DNA from: TMED69 sp964642505
Lineage (GTDB): Bacteria > Pseudomonadota > Gammaproteobacteria > Ga0077536
Assembly (NCBI GenBank): GCA_964642505.1
Contig: CAZXQY010000031.1
Location: 1 to 25,771, forward strand
Length of the DNA: 25,771 nucleotides
Direction: 5' to 3'
Shown: positions 1 to 7,526 of the stretch, piece by piece
Layout of the letters: every line of letters begins with the position of its first letter
Position numbering within the stretch: position 1 is the stretch's first letter
Translations under genes and position numbers: made by a program
The notes under the pieces: model-generated
What the model saw: the letters and a program-made list of their open reading frames with translations, nothing else
Databases searched by the model: none
Told to the model about the DNA's origin: nothing

Positions 1-623
1 TTGTCGAGTTTTTGCGCTACAGAAAATCCTTTAAATGTTTTTTCGACGATGAAAGTTGATATACCATGCTTATTTTTTTGTTTATCGGTTTTAGCGTAAA
101 CCAAAAGTACATCCGCAACAGGCCCATTCGTAATGAATAGTTTTCTCCCATTCAACAAATACTCATCCCCAATTCTTATGGCACTGGTCGCCATACTACC
201 AAGAGCATCCGATCCAGCTCCCGGCTCTGTCATCCCTAGGGCCCCTATATAACTGCCATCACAAAATTTCGGGCAATATTGTTCTTTTTGTAGATTGTTA
301 CCATTTCTAACAAGGTTATCTAGACAAAGGTTATCGCTGGCCAGAATGGAAGCTCCTAGCGTGTGATTCCAATAAGAAATAGCCTCACAAACAAAACACT
401 GATACAAGACGTCCATCCCGCCACCTCCGTATTGAGAAGGGACCGTAACACCAAGAAGGCCGGCCTCAGACATAGCACGAAACTCCTCTTCCGGAAACCA
501 TTCCTCATTGTCCATTCTGCTGCACAAAGGATAAAGTTGATCACCTGCATATTTGTAAGCCATATCGTAAACGGCTTGGTGTTCACTATCGAAACCAAAA
601 GATGCCAAATTTGGTACTGTCAT
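1..623 (-). CDS. Acyl-CoA dehydrogenase, C-terminus cut by window edge
   Basis: FAD-dependent alpha,beta-dehydrogenation of an acyl-CoA thioester. About 207 codons are visible from an ATG at 621-623, preceded by AAGGA seven bases upstream; the frame stays open to the window edge, so the C-terminal half with the catalytic Glu is missing. The visible part reads as the N-terminal helical domain followed by the FAD/substrate beta domain: the signature GMTEPGAGSD is present, then LNGRKLFITNGPVADVLLVY, the typical 'G-x-K-x-(F/W)-I-T-N' strand. It lies 11 bp downstream of the thiolase-like gene, so it is probably the third gene of the dioxygenase operon. The substrate cannot be read from this part; short-chain or isovaleryl-type enzymes are closest in feel. 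Confidence 0.92.
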   Translation of the reverse strand, partial: MTVPNLASFGFDSEHQAVYDMAYKYAGDQLYPLCSRMDNEEWFPEEEFRAMSEAGLLGVTVPSQYGGGGMDVLYQCFVCEAISYWNHTLGASILASDNLCLDNLVRNGNNLQKEQYCPKFCDGSYIGALGMTEPGAGSDALGSMATSAIRIGDEYLLNGRKLFITNGPVADVLLVYAKTDKQKNKHGISTFIVEKTFKGFSVAQKLD

Positions 624-634
624 AAAAAAATCCT

Positions 635-2170
635 TTATCTTACAGAGAAGAGATTCAGTCCGGATTTATGGTAATCAACTTCCACAACTTCACCGAACGG
701 GTTTTCCCCAAACAAAACCGACAGCGCTTTCGGTTCTTCCGGGTTCGCGACGGCCAAAAATCGTTGTTCTCCCTCCACCAGTTTTCCAACTATAAAACCT
801 TTCTTTTTCTCTCCCCTAGAATAAACCGCCGCGTACGACTCAATGATCCCACGGCCTGAAACTTTTTCTTTCACTTTCACCGAAGACCTACATAAACCTA
901 GAGTAGACCGTTGAGTGAGAGGCTTCCAATTCTCATTCAAGTCGCTACTGTAAACGCCTACAGAATGCTTAGACAGGTAGCCTCCATTAGCAGCAACTAA
1001 GGCACACTTATCTTGCTTTCCTCTCAATCGTTGTGTGATTTCCGAAATAGCATGCAGACTATAGTTATTTCCTGGGCCACCAAAATAGGGCAAGCCACCC
1101 GTCACCGTCAAGGGAGGAGAGCCATCAGTAGAAAGACCTAGAGATTCGCAAGCCGTCCATATGGCAATTGGAAAACAGCTATATAAATCGATAAAGGAAA
1201 AGTCTTGGGGAGTTAGGCCAGAATTATCGAGCGCGTCTGTCAAGGCAAGTTGTTGTGCCGGTGACCGAGAAAGATCAGGCCTCTCAATAACTCTTAACTC
1301 GTCGCAGTCGGAGTACGACTTAAGATATACCCATTGGGACTCAGGAATGTCATGCTCTATAGCCGTAGCGACAGAAGTCATCACAACCGCTGCGCCCTGG
1401 TTAACGGCATCCTGAGCCACCATCCATTTAGCATAAGGTTCACAAAGCGGGAAATTTTGTTCGCTGAAGTTCGCTATATATTCCTTCGCTAGATATTTAG
1501 GAAATTGTGCATACGGGTTTTTTTCCGCAACGACGCTAAAAGGTGACAGCAGATTTGCTATGCCTTCTCGATAATCATCCAAACTAAGTCCTAGCCTATG
1601 GCGTCTGACTTGTTCCAATAGAGCATATACTTGAATCGGAAAAGTTATACCATGCTTAGCTTCATACTCATCCGTCATGGGATTTTCCGGCCAAAGATCC
1701 TCAAAATTCCCACCTACTTCCTCAGTCCAATCGAATTCCAGTCCTTTCTTCTGAGCCGATCTGATAGTGGCTAACGCTTCACTTCCTGTAAAAACGACAC
1801 TCCGTACATCACCCGAAAAGATCTGCTCCGCCATCTGGTTGACAACTCTTTGAGGAGTTTCTCCACCCACCTCAGCGTATATGAGTCGACGGGGATTTAA
1901 GCCGATCCGCCTTGCAATCGCACCAGGCACATTGTCAGGCCCACCGAATGGATTGGGCCACATTGGCGTGCCTTTTACGGAATCTTCAAATAATCGGGCA
2001 GAAATAAGAACATCGACAGTTTGCTTAAACTCATCGGATATCGACGCATCCAACAAGGCCATTTGGGAGACGTGGGAAGAGATATCGGTAGGAGACATAC
2101 TCTTTGGGTTCACTGAATGACGGTCCACATATTGAGCACTTCCAACTAAAATCGGCGTTTTGTTATTCAT
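635..2170 (-). CDS. SCP-x-related thiolase-like protein (TLP1 type), catalytic residues replaced
   Basis: 511 residues with a thiolase fold at about 1-410 and an extra C-terminal domain of about 100 residues, the architecture of thiolase-like protein type 1, usually annotated as acetyl-CoA acetyltransferase. Where thiolases carry the nucleophilic Cys (N-x-C-[AS]-S/T) I read VGGETPQ at 101-107; where they carry the GHP His I read FGGPGNN at 363-369; where they carry the C-terminal Cys I read AANGG at 393-397. So the three classical catalytic residues appear absent. TLP1 members are known to lack them and their reaction is unclear; CoA-ester binding or an accessory role is plausible. The gene sits 24 bp after the dioxygenase and 11 bp before the acyl-CoA dehydrogenase. 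ATG start; no strong ribosome-binding site seen. Confidence 0.85.
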   Translation of the reverse strand: MNNKTPILVGSAQYVDRHSVNPKSMSPTDISSHVSQMALLDASISDEFKQTVDVLISARLFEDSVKGTPMWPNPFGGPDNVPGAIARRIGLNPRRLIYAEVGGETPQRVVNQMAEQIFSGDVRSVVFTGSEALATIRSAQKKGLEFDWTEEVGGNFEDLWPENPMTDEYEAKHGITFPIQVYALLEQVRRHRLGLSLDDYREGIANLLSPFSVVAEKNPYAQFPKYLAKEYIANFSEQNFPLCEPYAKWMVAQDAVNQGAAVVMTSVATAIEHDIPESQWVYLKSYSDCDELRVIERPDLSRSPAQQLALTDALDNSGLTPQDFSFIDLYSCFPIAIWTACESLGLSTDGSPPLTVTGGLPYFGGPGNNYSLHAISEITQRLRGKQDKCALVAANGGYLSKHSVGVYSSDLNENWKPLTQRSTLGLCRSSVKVKEKVSGRGIIESYAAVYSRGEKKKGFIVGKLVEGEQRFLAVANPEEPKALSVLFGENPFGEVVEVDYHKSGLNLFSVR

Positions 2171-2194
2171 ATTTTTATATTTGCCAGTAAATCC

Positions 2195-3121
2195 TTAATG
2201 GGACTCGAGAGTCGTGATACGTACTAGTTCCCTAGGGGAGACCAAATCGTCGTAAGCTAGCCCCCTATGCATTGTCGCGAAGTTATCCCATATAACAAAA
2301 TCGTCTCTTTGCCAAGCATGCCTATATATTAAAGATTCCTGTGTAGAATGATCTATCAGGTCACGGATTAATATACGGCCATCGGGAAAGGGAATCCCGA
2401 CAATGGAAGAGCAATGGGACGCCAGGTAAAGTGATCTTAAACCCGTTCTAGCATTCTCCCTGACCAGAGGTTGATGAACACCTTTTAATTGATCAGCTTC
2501 TCCTGAAGAAAACTCGAAACCTAGTATCTCCCTAGAATAAGCAATTGAATGGTGGGCTTTGAGATCAGATATCCTATCTTTCATTCTTTTTGTTAGCAGA
2601 TAATACGCGTCTCGGGTGTTAGCAAATTCAGTTTCACCACCATCCTTTGGAACAGTTTTCGCCGACAACATTGAATAACGGCCTGGGGGATCCTGGAAAG
2701 AAGCATCGGTATGCCAAAGGCGATTGGAGAGCCCATATTGCCTCCTTCTATCGTCTGCCGGCAAAACTTTTCCGTTCAGATCCAAGTTAGAGACATCAGT
2801 CAGTGCCTCGTCACCGTACCGACTAGCAGTAATAGTAGAAACTCCGGTTTTCCGGTGTAAACAATCACTTAGTTGGCCAGCGAAGCCAAGTTGCTCGATA
2901 TTCGAGAGCTTTTGATCTTTGAACACCAAAACTCCAAAAATATCCAGAGCGTTTTTGATTTCTGCTACCAAGCCCTCTTCTAGCGGCCGCGACAGAGACA
3001 AATCGAGTACTTCAGCCCCAAAATAACACGCTTTCATCCTTACATTAAGGTTAGGAATTTTTTCCTTGAAGAAACGAAAAAGAGTACTTTTAATATCGAC
3101 TAGCGTAGTTAACATTATCAT
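2195..3121 (-). CDS. TauD/TfdA-family Fe(II)/2-oxoglutarate dioxygenase
   Basis: Non-haem iron, 2-oxoglutarate-dependent hydroxylase that decarboxylates 2-oxoglutarate while oxidising an unactivated carbon. The 2-His-1-carboxylate facial triad is visible: WHTD (His137, Asp139) and MHRG (His285), with Arg297 or Arg301 as the 2-oxoglutarate carboxylate anchor. Residues 34-47 (FGAEVLDLSLSRPL) match the usual N-terminal strand of the family. At 308 residues it is slightly long: about 28 residues precede the point where most members begin, and Met29 (codon 3035-3037) is an alternative start. Neither start has a convincing ribosome-binding site. First gene of the minus operon, divergent from the SnoaL-like gene. 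The substrate is unknown; resemblance is to TfdA-type enzymes in general, not specifically taurine. Confidence 0.9.
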   Translation of the reverse strand: MIMLTTLVDIKSTLFRFFKEKIPNLNVRMKACYFGAEVLDLSLSRPLEEGLVAEIKNALDIFGVLVFKDQKLSNIEQLGFAGQLSDCLHRKTGVSTITASRYGDEALTDVSNLDLNGKVLPADDRRRQYGLSNRLWHTDASFQDPPGRYSMLSAKTVPKDGGETEFANTRDAYYLLTKRMKDRISDLKAHHSIAYSREILGFEFSSGEADQLKGVHQPLVRENARTGLRSLYLASHCSSIVGIPFPDGRILIRDLIDHSTQESLIYRHAWQRDDFVIWDNFATMHRGLAYDDLVSPRELVRITTLESH

Positions 3122-3219
3122 TCTAGGAATCGGTTACAACTCTACAACCCTTTGCTCTATTTATGATCTAATACTGACATAAATGATATAGTTATCCAAA
3201 AAATTGTAGTCGGAAACTA
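3122..3219. promoter_or_regulatory. Divergent intergenic region, presumed promoters
   Basis: 98 bp between the divergent dioxygenase and SnoaL-like starts. It is AT-rich and holds an ATTTAT (3159-3164) ... ATAAAT (3179-3184) inverted repeat with a 14-base gap, which could be an operator or chance. No clean -35/-10 pair was found on either strand. Promoter activity is inferred from the gene layout only. Confidence 0.4.
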
Positions 3220-3723
3220 ATGAGTTCACTAGAAGACAGAATAATTAGAATAGAAAATATCGAAGCTATCCGTAATTTAAAGCAAGAAGTCTATTGTCAT
3301 TGCATAGACCTTATAGTCGCCGGGAAGCAGAAACAGCAAATTGTTCTGGACCATCTGACAGAAGATGTAATCGCGGATTTTACGGGTTTTAGCCTCATGG
3401 AAGGAAAATCTAATGTTGCTGATTTTCTTTTCAGAAAAGTTCCCTCGATCCTAAGCTATAGCCAACACCGAGTATCGAACGACGTCATAAAAATACAAGG
3501 AAAGAAGGCTAGGGCTCTGTGGTATGTCGATTGTCCTGTCGTTTTTAGACCTGGGAACAAGCTCGGAATCAAAGGAAGCGCCTTTATTGCCGGTAGATAC
3601 GAAGAAAAATACGTATATCAAGACGGAAGATGGAAATGGGCCGAGATTGTAGCGCTTCTGGATACGGTCCAACAATTTGATAAGAACTGGGCAAATGCGA
3701 GACAAATTATTAAAAATCGGTAG
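3220..3723 (+). CDS. SnoaL-like (NTF2-fold) protein
   Basis: 167 residues with the pattern of a SnoaL-like domain: an N-terminal helix pair (residues 1-38, with the RIENIEAIRNLK region typical of the SnoaL_4 group), then alternating strands ending in YEEKYVYQDGRWKWAEI. The fold includes polyketide cyclases, hydratases, isomerases and dehydratases acting on small cyclic or carbonyl compounds; the sequence does not say which. ATG start with GGA six bases upstream. First gene of a plus-strand run, divergent from the dioxygenase operon, which suggests a role in the same catabolic programme. No signal peptide, so cytoplasmic. Confidence 0.75.
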   Translation: MSSLEDRIIRIENIEAIRNLKQEVYCHCIDLIVAGKQKQQIVLDHLTEDVIADFTGFSLMEGKSNVADFLFRKVPSILSYSQHRVSNDVIKIQGKKARALWYVDCPVVFRPGNKLGIKGSAFIAGRYEEKYVYQDGRWKWAEIVALLDTVQQFDKNWANARQIIKNR

Positions 3724-3751
3724 CTATACGCTATCAATAGAGTAAATAGTT

Positions 3752-4210
3752 TTGTTTTACGATGGAAACAAATGTCTTTTGACCCAGATTCTTGTCTGCT
3801 TTTTTATTTTTGCCAATAGCGACCGTCTTCATAGTGAGGACAGAAATGTAGAGATCACGTTGCTAGCGGGCGTAGAAGCTTATAACAAAAAGCAATTTCG
3901 GGTCGCGAAAAATATTTTCGACGAGCTCACTAGACTAAAACCGGATTGTTCTGAATGCTATCATATGAAAGGTAAAAGCTACGGAAGACTCGCCGAGAAC
4001 TCTAGTTGGCTAAAGGCCATAAAATATGCCCCAAAGGCACTCGAGTCTTTTGAGGCCGCTTACCGCTTAGCCCCACGAGAGATCGATATCATAGAAGATT
4101 TGATTTCATTTTACTCGAAGGCTCCTTTCTTCCTAGGAGGTGATGTGGATAAAGCCAAAAAGCTTGCCGTTAAATTAAAGGAACTAAAATTATCGAAACA
4201 TCCAGATTAA
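3752..4210 (+). CDS. Exported TPR-repeat protein
   Basis: About 152 residues: a short N-terminal hydrophobic stretch (ILVCFFIFAN, about 13-22) that fits a signal peptide, then one clear tetratricopeptide repeat (about 37-70: AYNKKQFRVAKNIFDELTRL...) and a second, more diverged one ending in FFLGGDVDKAKKLAVKLKEL. The second resembles the 'FY..AP..GG..DKA' repeat of periplasmic TPR proteins. The start is uncertain: TTG at 3752 has no good ribosome-binding site, and a second TTG at 3779 would put the hydrophobic stretch at the very N-terminus, as expected for an exported protein. Probably a periplasmic protein-interaction module. Role unknown; 28 bp after the SnoaL-like gene. Confidence 0.65.
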   Translation: MFYDGNKCLLTQILVCFFIFANSDRLHSEDRNVEITLLAGVEAYNKKQFRVAKNIFDELTRLKPDCSECYHMKGKSYGRLAENSSWLKAIKYAPKALESFEAAYRLAPREIDIIEDLISFYSKAPFFLGGDVDKAKKLAVKLKELKLSKHPD

Positions 4211-4222
4211 AAAAATATCGCA

Positions 4223-4244
4223 GATTTTTCCTGTAGTAAAAATC
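4223..4244 (+). terminator. AT-rich hairpin between TPR and HAD genes (weak)
   Basis: GATTTTT (4223-4229) and AAAAATC (4238-4244) form a 7-bp inverted repeat around an 8-base loop. The stem is mostly A-T and no clean T-run follows, so this may be a spacer structure rather than a real terminator. Confidence 0.2.
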
Positions 4245-4287
4245 GGAAAACGGAAGACAATACCAAAAATGAATTGAGAGCTTTAAT

Positions 4288-5007
4288 ATGATAAGAGGAA
4301 TCTTCTTTGATCTCGGCGGAACACTTTTAAGTTACAAAAATGTTAACAAGACAACGCTGCCTATTCTGGAAGAAGCCATAATGAGGAGCGGCAAGAAATC
4401 AAACAAAGACAAAATTAAGGCTGCCTACCGAGAGTCTTCAAGTATAATAGCCGCTCAATACGCGACAAAAAAATATTATCTTCATAAGCATTTTTTTAAC
4501 GATGTTTTCCTAAGGTTCCTTAAAACACTTGGTATAGATGGGAACACAGAATTGCTTTCATGGTACGCAAACTTTCATAGGGAAGAAATGATTGACTGCC
4601 TCATACTGAAAGCCGACTGTATCGAGACTCTTAATCATTTAAGATCAAAGGGGATTTATATTTCAATCGTGTCAAATATAGATAATGACATGTTAAATCC
4701 CCTGCTAAAGAAAGAAAATCTCGGTTCCCTAACCGATCACACTATAAGTTCAGAAACTGCCCGTTCTTGCAAACCGGATAGAAGAATCTTTGAAATAGCG
4801 TTGGAAAAGTCGACCTTAAGTCCGAAATCGATTATTTTTGTAGGTGACTCTCCTGAACACGATATAGGAGGTGCTAAACCATTAGGCTTCAAAACGGCCC
4901 TAATAACTGATGGCGGACTCGGACCTCCGCTACAAACTGGGAAACAAGTCCCAAGAGCCGATTACACTATCGATTCGCTCTCAGAATTAACCGCTTTAAT
5001 TAAATAG
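4288..5007 (+). CDS. HAD-superfamily hydrolase
   Basis: 239-residue haloacid-dehalogenase-type phosphatase or dehalogenase of the cytoplasm. All four HAD motifs are visible: motif I FFDLGGT (nucleophile Asp8; the usual second Asp is Gly10, a common variant that weakens phosphoaspartate general acid/base catalysis), motif II VSN, motif III Lys in CKPDRRIF, motif IV VGDSPEHDIGGAK. A helical cap of about residues 15-110 lies between motif I and the core, as in subclass C1. ATG start with GAGAG seven bases upstream. The physiological substrate cannot be told. It shares a strand with its neighbours but with 77-81 bp gaps, so operon membership is uncertain. Confidence 0.88.
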   Translation: MIRGIFFDLGGTLLSYKNVNKTTLPILEEAIMRSGKKSNKDKIKAAYRESSSIIAAQYATKKYYLHKHFFNDVFLRFLKTLGIDGNTELLSWYANFHREEMIDCLILKADCIETLNHLRSKGIYISIVSNIDNDMLNPLLKKENLGSLTDHTISSETARSCKPDRRIFEIALEKSTLSPKSIIFVGDSPEHDIGGAKPLGFKTALITDGGLGPPLQTGKQVPRADYTIDSLSELTALIK

Positions 5008-5088
5008 ATAAACTTTACGAAGTTCTGTTGACTTTCTATAAAATCCATTCAATCATCTAAGGTACCCAACTTAGACAGGAAAACTTTG

Positions 5089-5472
5089 ATGACCACTAAA
5101 GCTGCTGCTTCCAATTTCATAAAAACCGCAAATAAGAATCTTGCCGACTTTTTTAAAAAAGGAGATTTCGAAGGCGTCGCGGCTTGTTATACGAAGGACG
5201 CCGTCTTAATGCCGCCTGGACATAAATCTTGTAAAGGTAAAAAGGCAATTGAAAAGTGGTGGCAAGGTGCTGGCGAAAGTGGGCTAGGTTCGTTAACGTT
5301 GCGTACTACAGAAATAGATATAAAAGGAACCAGCCTAATAGAATCCGGAGGCGCCATCTTAAGGGATCGGAAAGGAAAGATCGTAGACTCCTTAAAATAT
5401 ATCGTAATTTGGAAAAAAACAGGTAAAAAATGGAAAATGCACCGTGATATTTTCAACAGTAACAACGGGTAG
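5089..5472 (+). CDS. DUF4440/SgcJ-like NTF2-fold protein
   Basis: 127 residues with the typical layout of DUF4440-type ketosteroid-isomerase-like proteins: helix 'NKNLADFFKKGDFEGVAACY', then TKDAVLMPPG, a small central helix (GKKAIEKWW), and a closing strand pair ending IVIWKKTGKKWKMHRDIFN. ATG at 5089 is chosen over the in-frame TTG at 5086 because AGGA (5077-5080) is well placed for it. The family is usually cytoplasmic, dimeric and often of unknown substrate. Together with the SnoaL-like protein this gives two NTF2-fold proteins in the same plus-strand group, possibly isomerases or hydratases on pathway intermediates. It ends convergently with the SDR gene. Confidence 0.78.
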   Translation: MTTKAAASNFIKTANKNLADFFKKGDFEGVAACYTKDAVLMPPGHKSCKGKKAIEKWWQGAGESGLGSLTLRTTEIDIKGTSLIESGGAILRDRKGKIVDSLKYIVIWKKTGKKWKMHRDIFNSNNG

Positions 5473-5512
5473 CAACCGGCAATCAGGTTGACCTCATAAA
5501 GCCTCTTTAGGC
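5473..5512. terminator. Weak hairpins in convergent gap
   Basis: The 48-bp gap between convergent genes holds CAACC/GGTTG (5473-5477 and 5486-5490) and GCCT/AGGC (5501-5504 and 5509-5512). On the minus strand the second is followed by TTTATG. Stems are short; a bidirectional terminator is only suggested by the position. Confidence 0.25.
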
Positions 5513-5520
5513 AAATTGAA

Positions 5521-6303
5521 CTACTGCCGAGCGACAGTACCCCCATCGACGGGCAGGACCACCCCATTACAATAACTTGCTTCATCGGATCCTAGATACA
5601 AACAAGCGTAAGCCATCTCCCTAGGAGTTCCAGGACGACTCATCGGAGTGAGGTAATCTGCCTTTTCATCATCCTCGAAAATGTCAATAACGTCGGCAAT
5701 CATTGGCGTGTCCGTATAGCCCGGACAGACGCAGTTTGCCCGCAAGCCCAGCTTACCGTATGCATTTGCCATAGCCCTAGTTAAATTAATAACGCCACCC
5801 TTAGCCGAACAGTAGGTGTGGGCATTTTGCATGCCAACCATACCTGAAATACTAGCCACATTCACAATCGATCCTTTTTTTGAAGCAATCATATGTTGCA
5901 AAACTAAATGGCACATGAAATAACAGGCATTCAAGTTAATGCCTATAACTTCGTGCCATTTTTCCGGAGAGGTGTTTGCTATGTCGTTCATCGAACCCTC
6001 ACTCTGATGGCTCCAACTCCATCCCACACTAGCGGAATGGACCAAGATATCAATACGACCATATTTTTCTATAGTAAAGTCAACCACTTTTTCAGCCTGC
6101 TGATAATCGCTCAGATCAGCCGGAACAACTGAACCGCTACCCCCTGCGTTTTCCACTTTATCTAAGACGGTTTGTAAATTTTTCTTCCGCCTGCCAACTC
6201 CGATGACTAATGCACCCTCCTCCGCAAAAAGCTCCATACAAGATTCCCCTATACCCGATCCAGCACCTGTGATAATCGCAACTTTATCCCTTACTCTATC
6301 CAT
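5521..6303 (-). CDS. Short-chain dehydrogenase/reductase (SDR)
   Basis: 260-residue classical SDR, an NAD(P)(H)-dependent alcohol/ketone oxidoreductase. The cofactor motif TGAGSGIG is at 12-19; the catalytic set is Ser151, Tyr164 and Lys168 (YCSAK), with NVASISG before it and the LRANCVCPGYTDTPM segment after the active site. The C-terminus ...CNGVVLPVDGGT is typical. Last gene of the carboxylase operon, 38 bp after the thiolase, so a 3-hydroxyacyl-CoA or related hydroxy-intermediate dehydrogenase role is a reasonable inference. ATG start; an AAGGA is present but rather far upstream. Confidence 0.92.
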   Translation of the reverse strand: MDRVRDKVAIITGAGSGIGESCMELFAEEGALVIGVGRRKKNLQTVLDKVENAGGSGSVVPADLSDYQQAEKVVDFTIEKYGRIDILVHSASVGWSWSHQSEGSMNDIANTSPEKWHEVIGINLNACYFMCHLVLQHMIASKKGSIVNVASISGMVGMQNAHTYCSAKGGVINLTRAMANAYGKLGLRANCVCPGYTDTPMIADVIDIFEDDEKADYLTPMSRPGTPREMAYACLYLGSDEASYCNGVVLPVDGGTVARQ

Positions 6304-6341
6304 AAACAGCCCCGTTCCTTAAGATTTATAGATTTAAAATT

Positions 6342-7526
6342 TCACTCTCTCTCGAAAAGACTAGCATTCGCCATTCCTCCCGACTCACACATTGTCACCA
6401 AACCATACTTAGCCTGACTCGCTTCCAGAGCTCGTACCAAATTGGCCACTAAGCGCCCTCCTGATGCGCCGACCGGGTGGCCTAGAGCGATCGCCCCTCC
6501 AAATATATTCAGAAGACTTGAATCAGCACGAAATTCTTTCTCCCAAGCCAAAGGCACCGAAGCAAATGCTTCGCTTACTTCGTAAACATCAATGTCTTCG
6601 ATGGTTAAACCCGCTCTGCCAAGTAATTTTTTTGTCGCCGGAATAACTCCGGTAAGCATCATCAGCGGATCATCTCCCACAACGGCGAAGTGCGTTAGAA
6701 AAACTCTGGGAGATAAATTTAGACGTTCAGCAATTTTCTCTTCTACCAGCAGACACGCTGATGCTCCATCGGATACCTGGCTAGAATTAGCAGCAGTTAT
6801 GGACCAATTTATTTCCGGAAACCGAGCTCTCATTTTTTCATCCTCAAAGGCAGGACTCAAGCTTAACAATTTTTCTAAATTAGAATCGGGCCTAATCCCC
6901 TCATCGGAATCCACCAGCAACCCATCTTCACGCTTAATGGGCACAAGATCTCTTTTCACATTTTCTTGATCTTTTGCTGCTTTTCGGTGAGAAGACAGGG
7001 AAAACAAATCGAGCTGCTCACGAGTTAGAGACCAACGGGCAGCAATACGTTCCGCAGCTATACCTTGATGAACTAAACCTTCTCTGTACCTCTTTCGGAA
7101 ACGAGGCCCCTCGCTATCTTTGCCCATCCGATTCAATCGCATGGGCACAAGGCTCATCATTTCAACCCCGCCCGCTACAACGACATCATACGCGCCAGCC
7201 ACAATACCTTGGGCGGCGAAATCGATTGCTTGTTGGGAAGAACCACATTTCCTATCCAGAGTTATAGCCGGAACCGACTCAGGAAAACCGGCAGCAAGAG
7301 CGGCTTGTCGGCCTATATTACCCGCCTGCTCCCCCACCTGCAGAACGCAACCAGTGATTACATCTTCAATCAATCCCGGATCTAGATCTTGTCTTCGAAC
7401 AATAGCGTCTAAAACGCTCGCATAAAGATCAACCGGATGTACGCCAGAAAGCGATCCTCCATCCTTACCCTTCCCGAAAGGGGTGCGGACGATATCAATA
7501 ATTGCCGCTCGTCTAATCATGTTCAA
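6342..7526 (-). CDS. Thiolase (acetyl-CoA acyltransferase type)
   Basis: 394-residue degradative-type thiolase that cleaves a 3-oxoacyl-CoA with CoA, or the reverse. Catalytic nucleophile Cys94 (RKCGSSQQA), His350 in GHPVGASG, and Cys380 in MCESGGMANA are all in place. The usual N-E-A-F motif reads SEAFAS, i.e. the oxyanion-hole Asn position is Ser, which is unusual. The start is either TTG at 7526, with AAGG five bases upstream and a TTGA overlap with the preceding stop, or ATG at 7520. The overlap with the carboxyltransferase gene indicates translational coupling. It likely processes the CoA-linked product of the carboxylase operon. Confidence 0.9.
   Translation of the reverse strand: MNMIRRAAIIDIVRTPFGKGKDGGSLSGVHPVDLYASVLDAIVRRQDLDPGLIEDVITGCVLQVGEQAGNIGRQAALAAGFPESVPAITLDRKCGSSQQAIDFAAQGIVAGAYDVVVAGGVEMMSLVPMRLNRMGKDSEGPRFRKRYREGLVHQGIAAERIAARWSLTREQLDLFSLSSHRKAAKDQENVKRDLVPIKREDGLLVDSDEGIRPDSNLEKLLSLSPAFEDEKMRARFPEINWSITAANSSQVSDGASACLLVEEKIAERLNLSPRVFLTHFAVVGDDPLMMLTGVIPATKKLLGRAGLTIEDIDVYEVSEAFASVPLAWEKEFRADSSLLNIFGGAIALGHPVGASGGRLVANLVRALEASQAKYGLVTMCESGGMANASLFERE

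Noticed and set aside
363..674. Plus-strand open frame over the acyl-CoA dehydrogenase start
   Set aside because: The opposite frame gives a clear acyl-CoA dehydrogenase with signature motif and ribosome-binding site.
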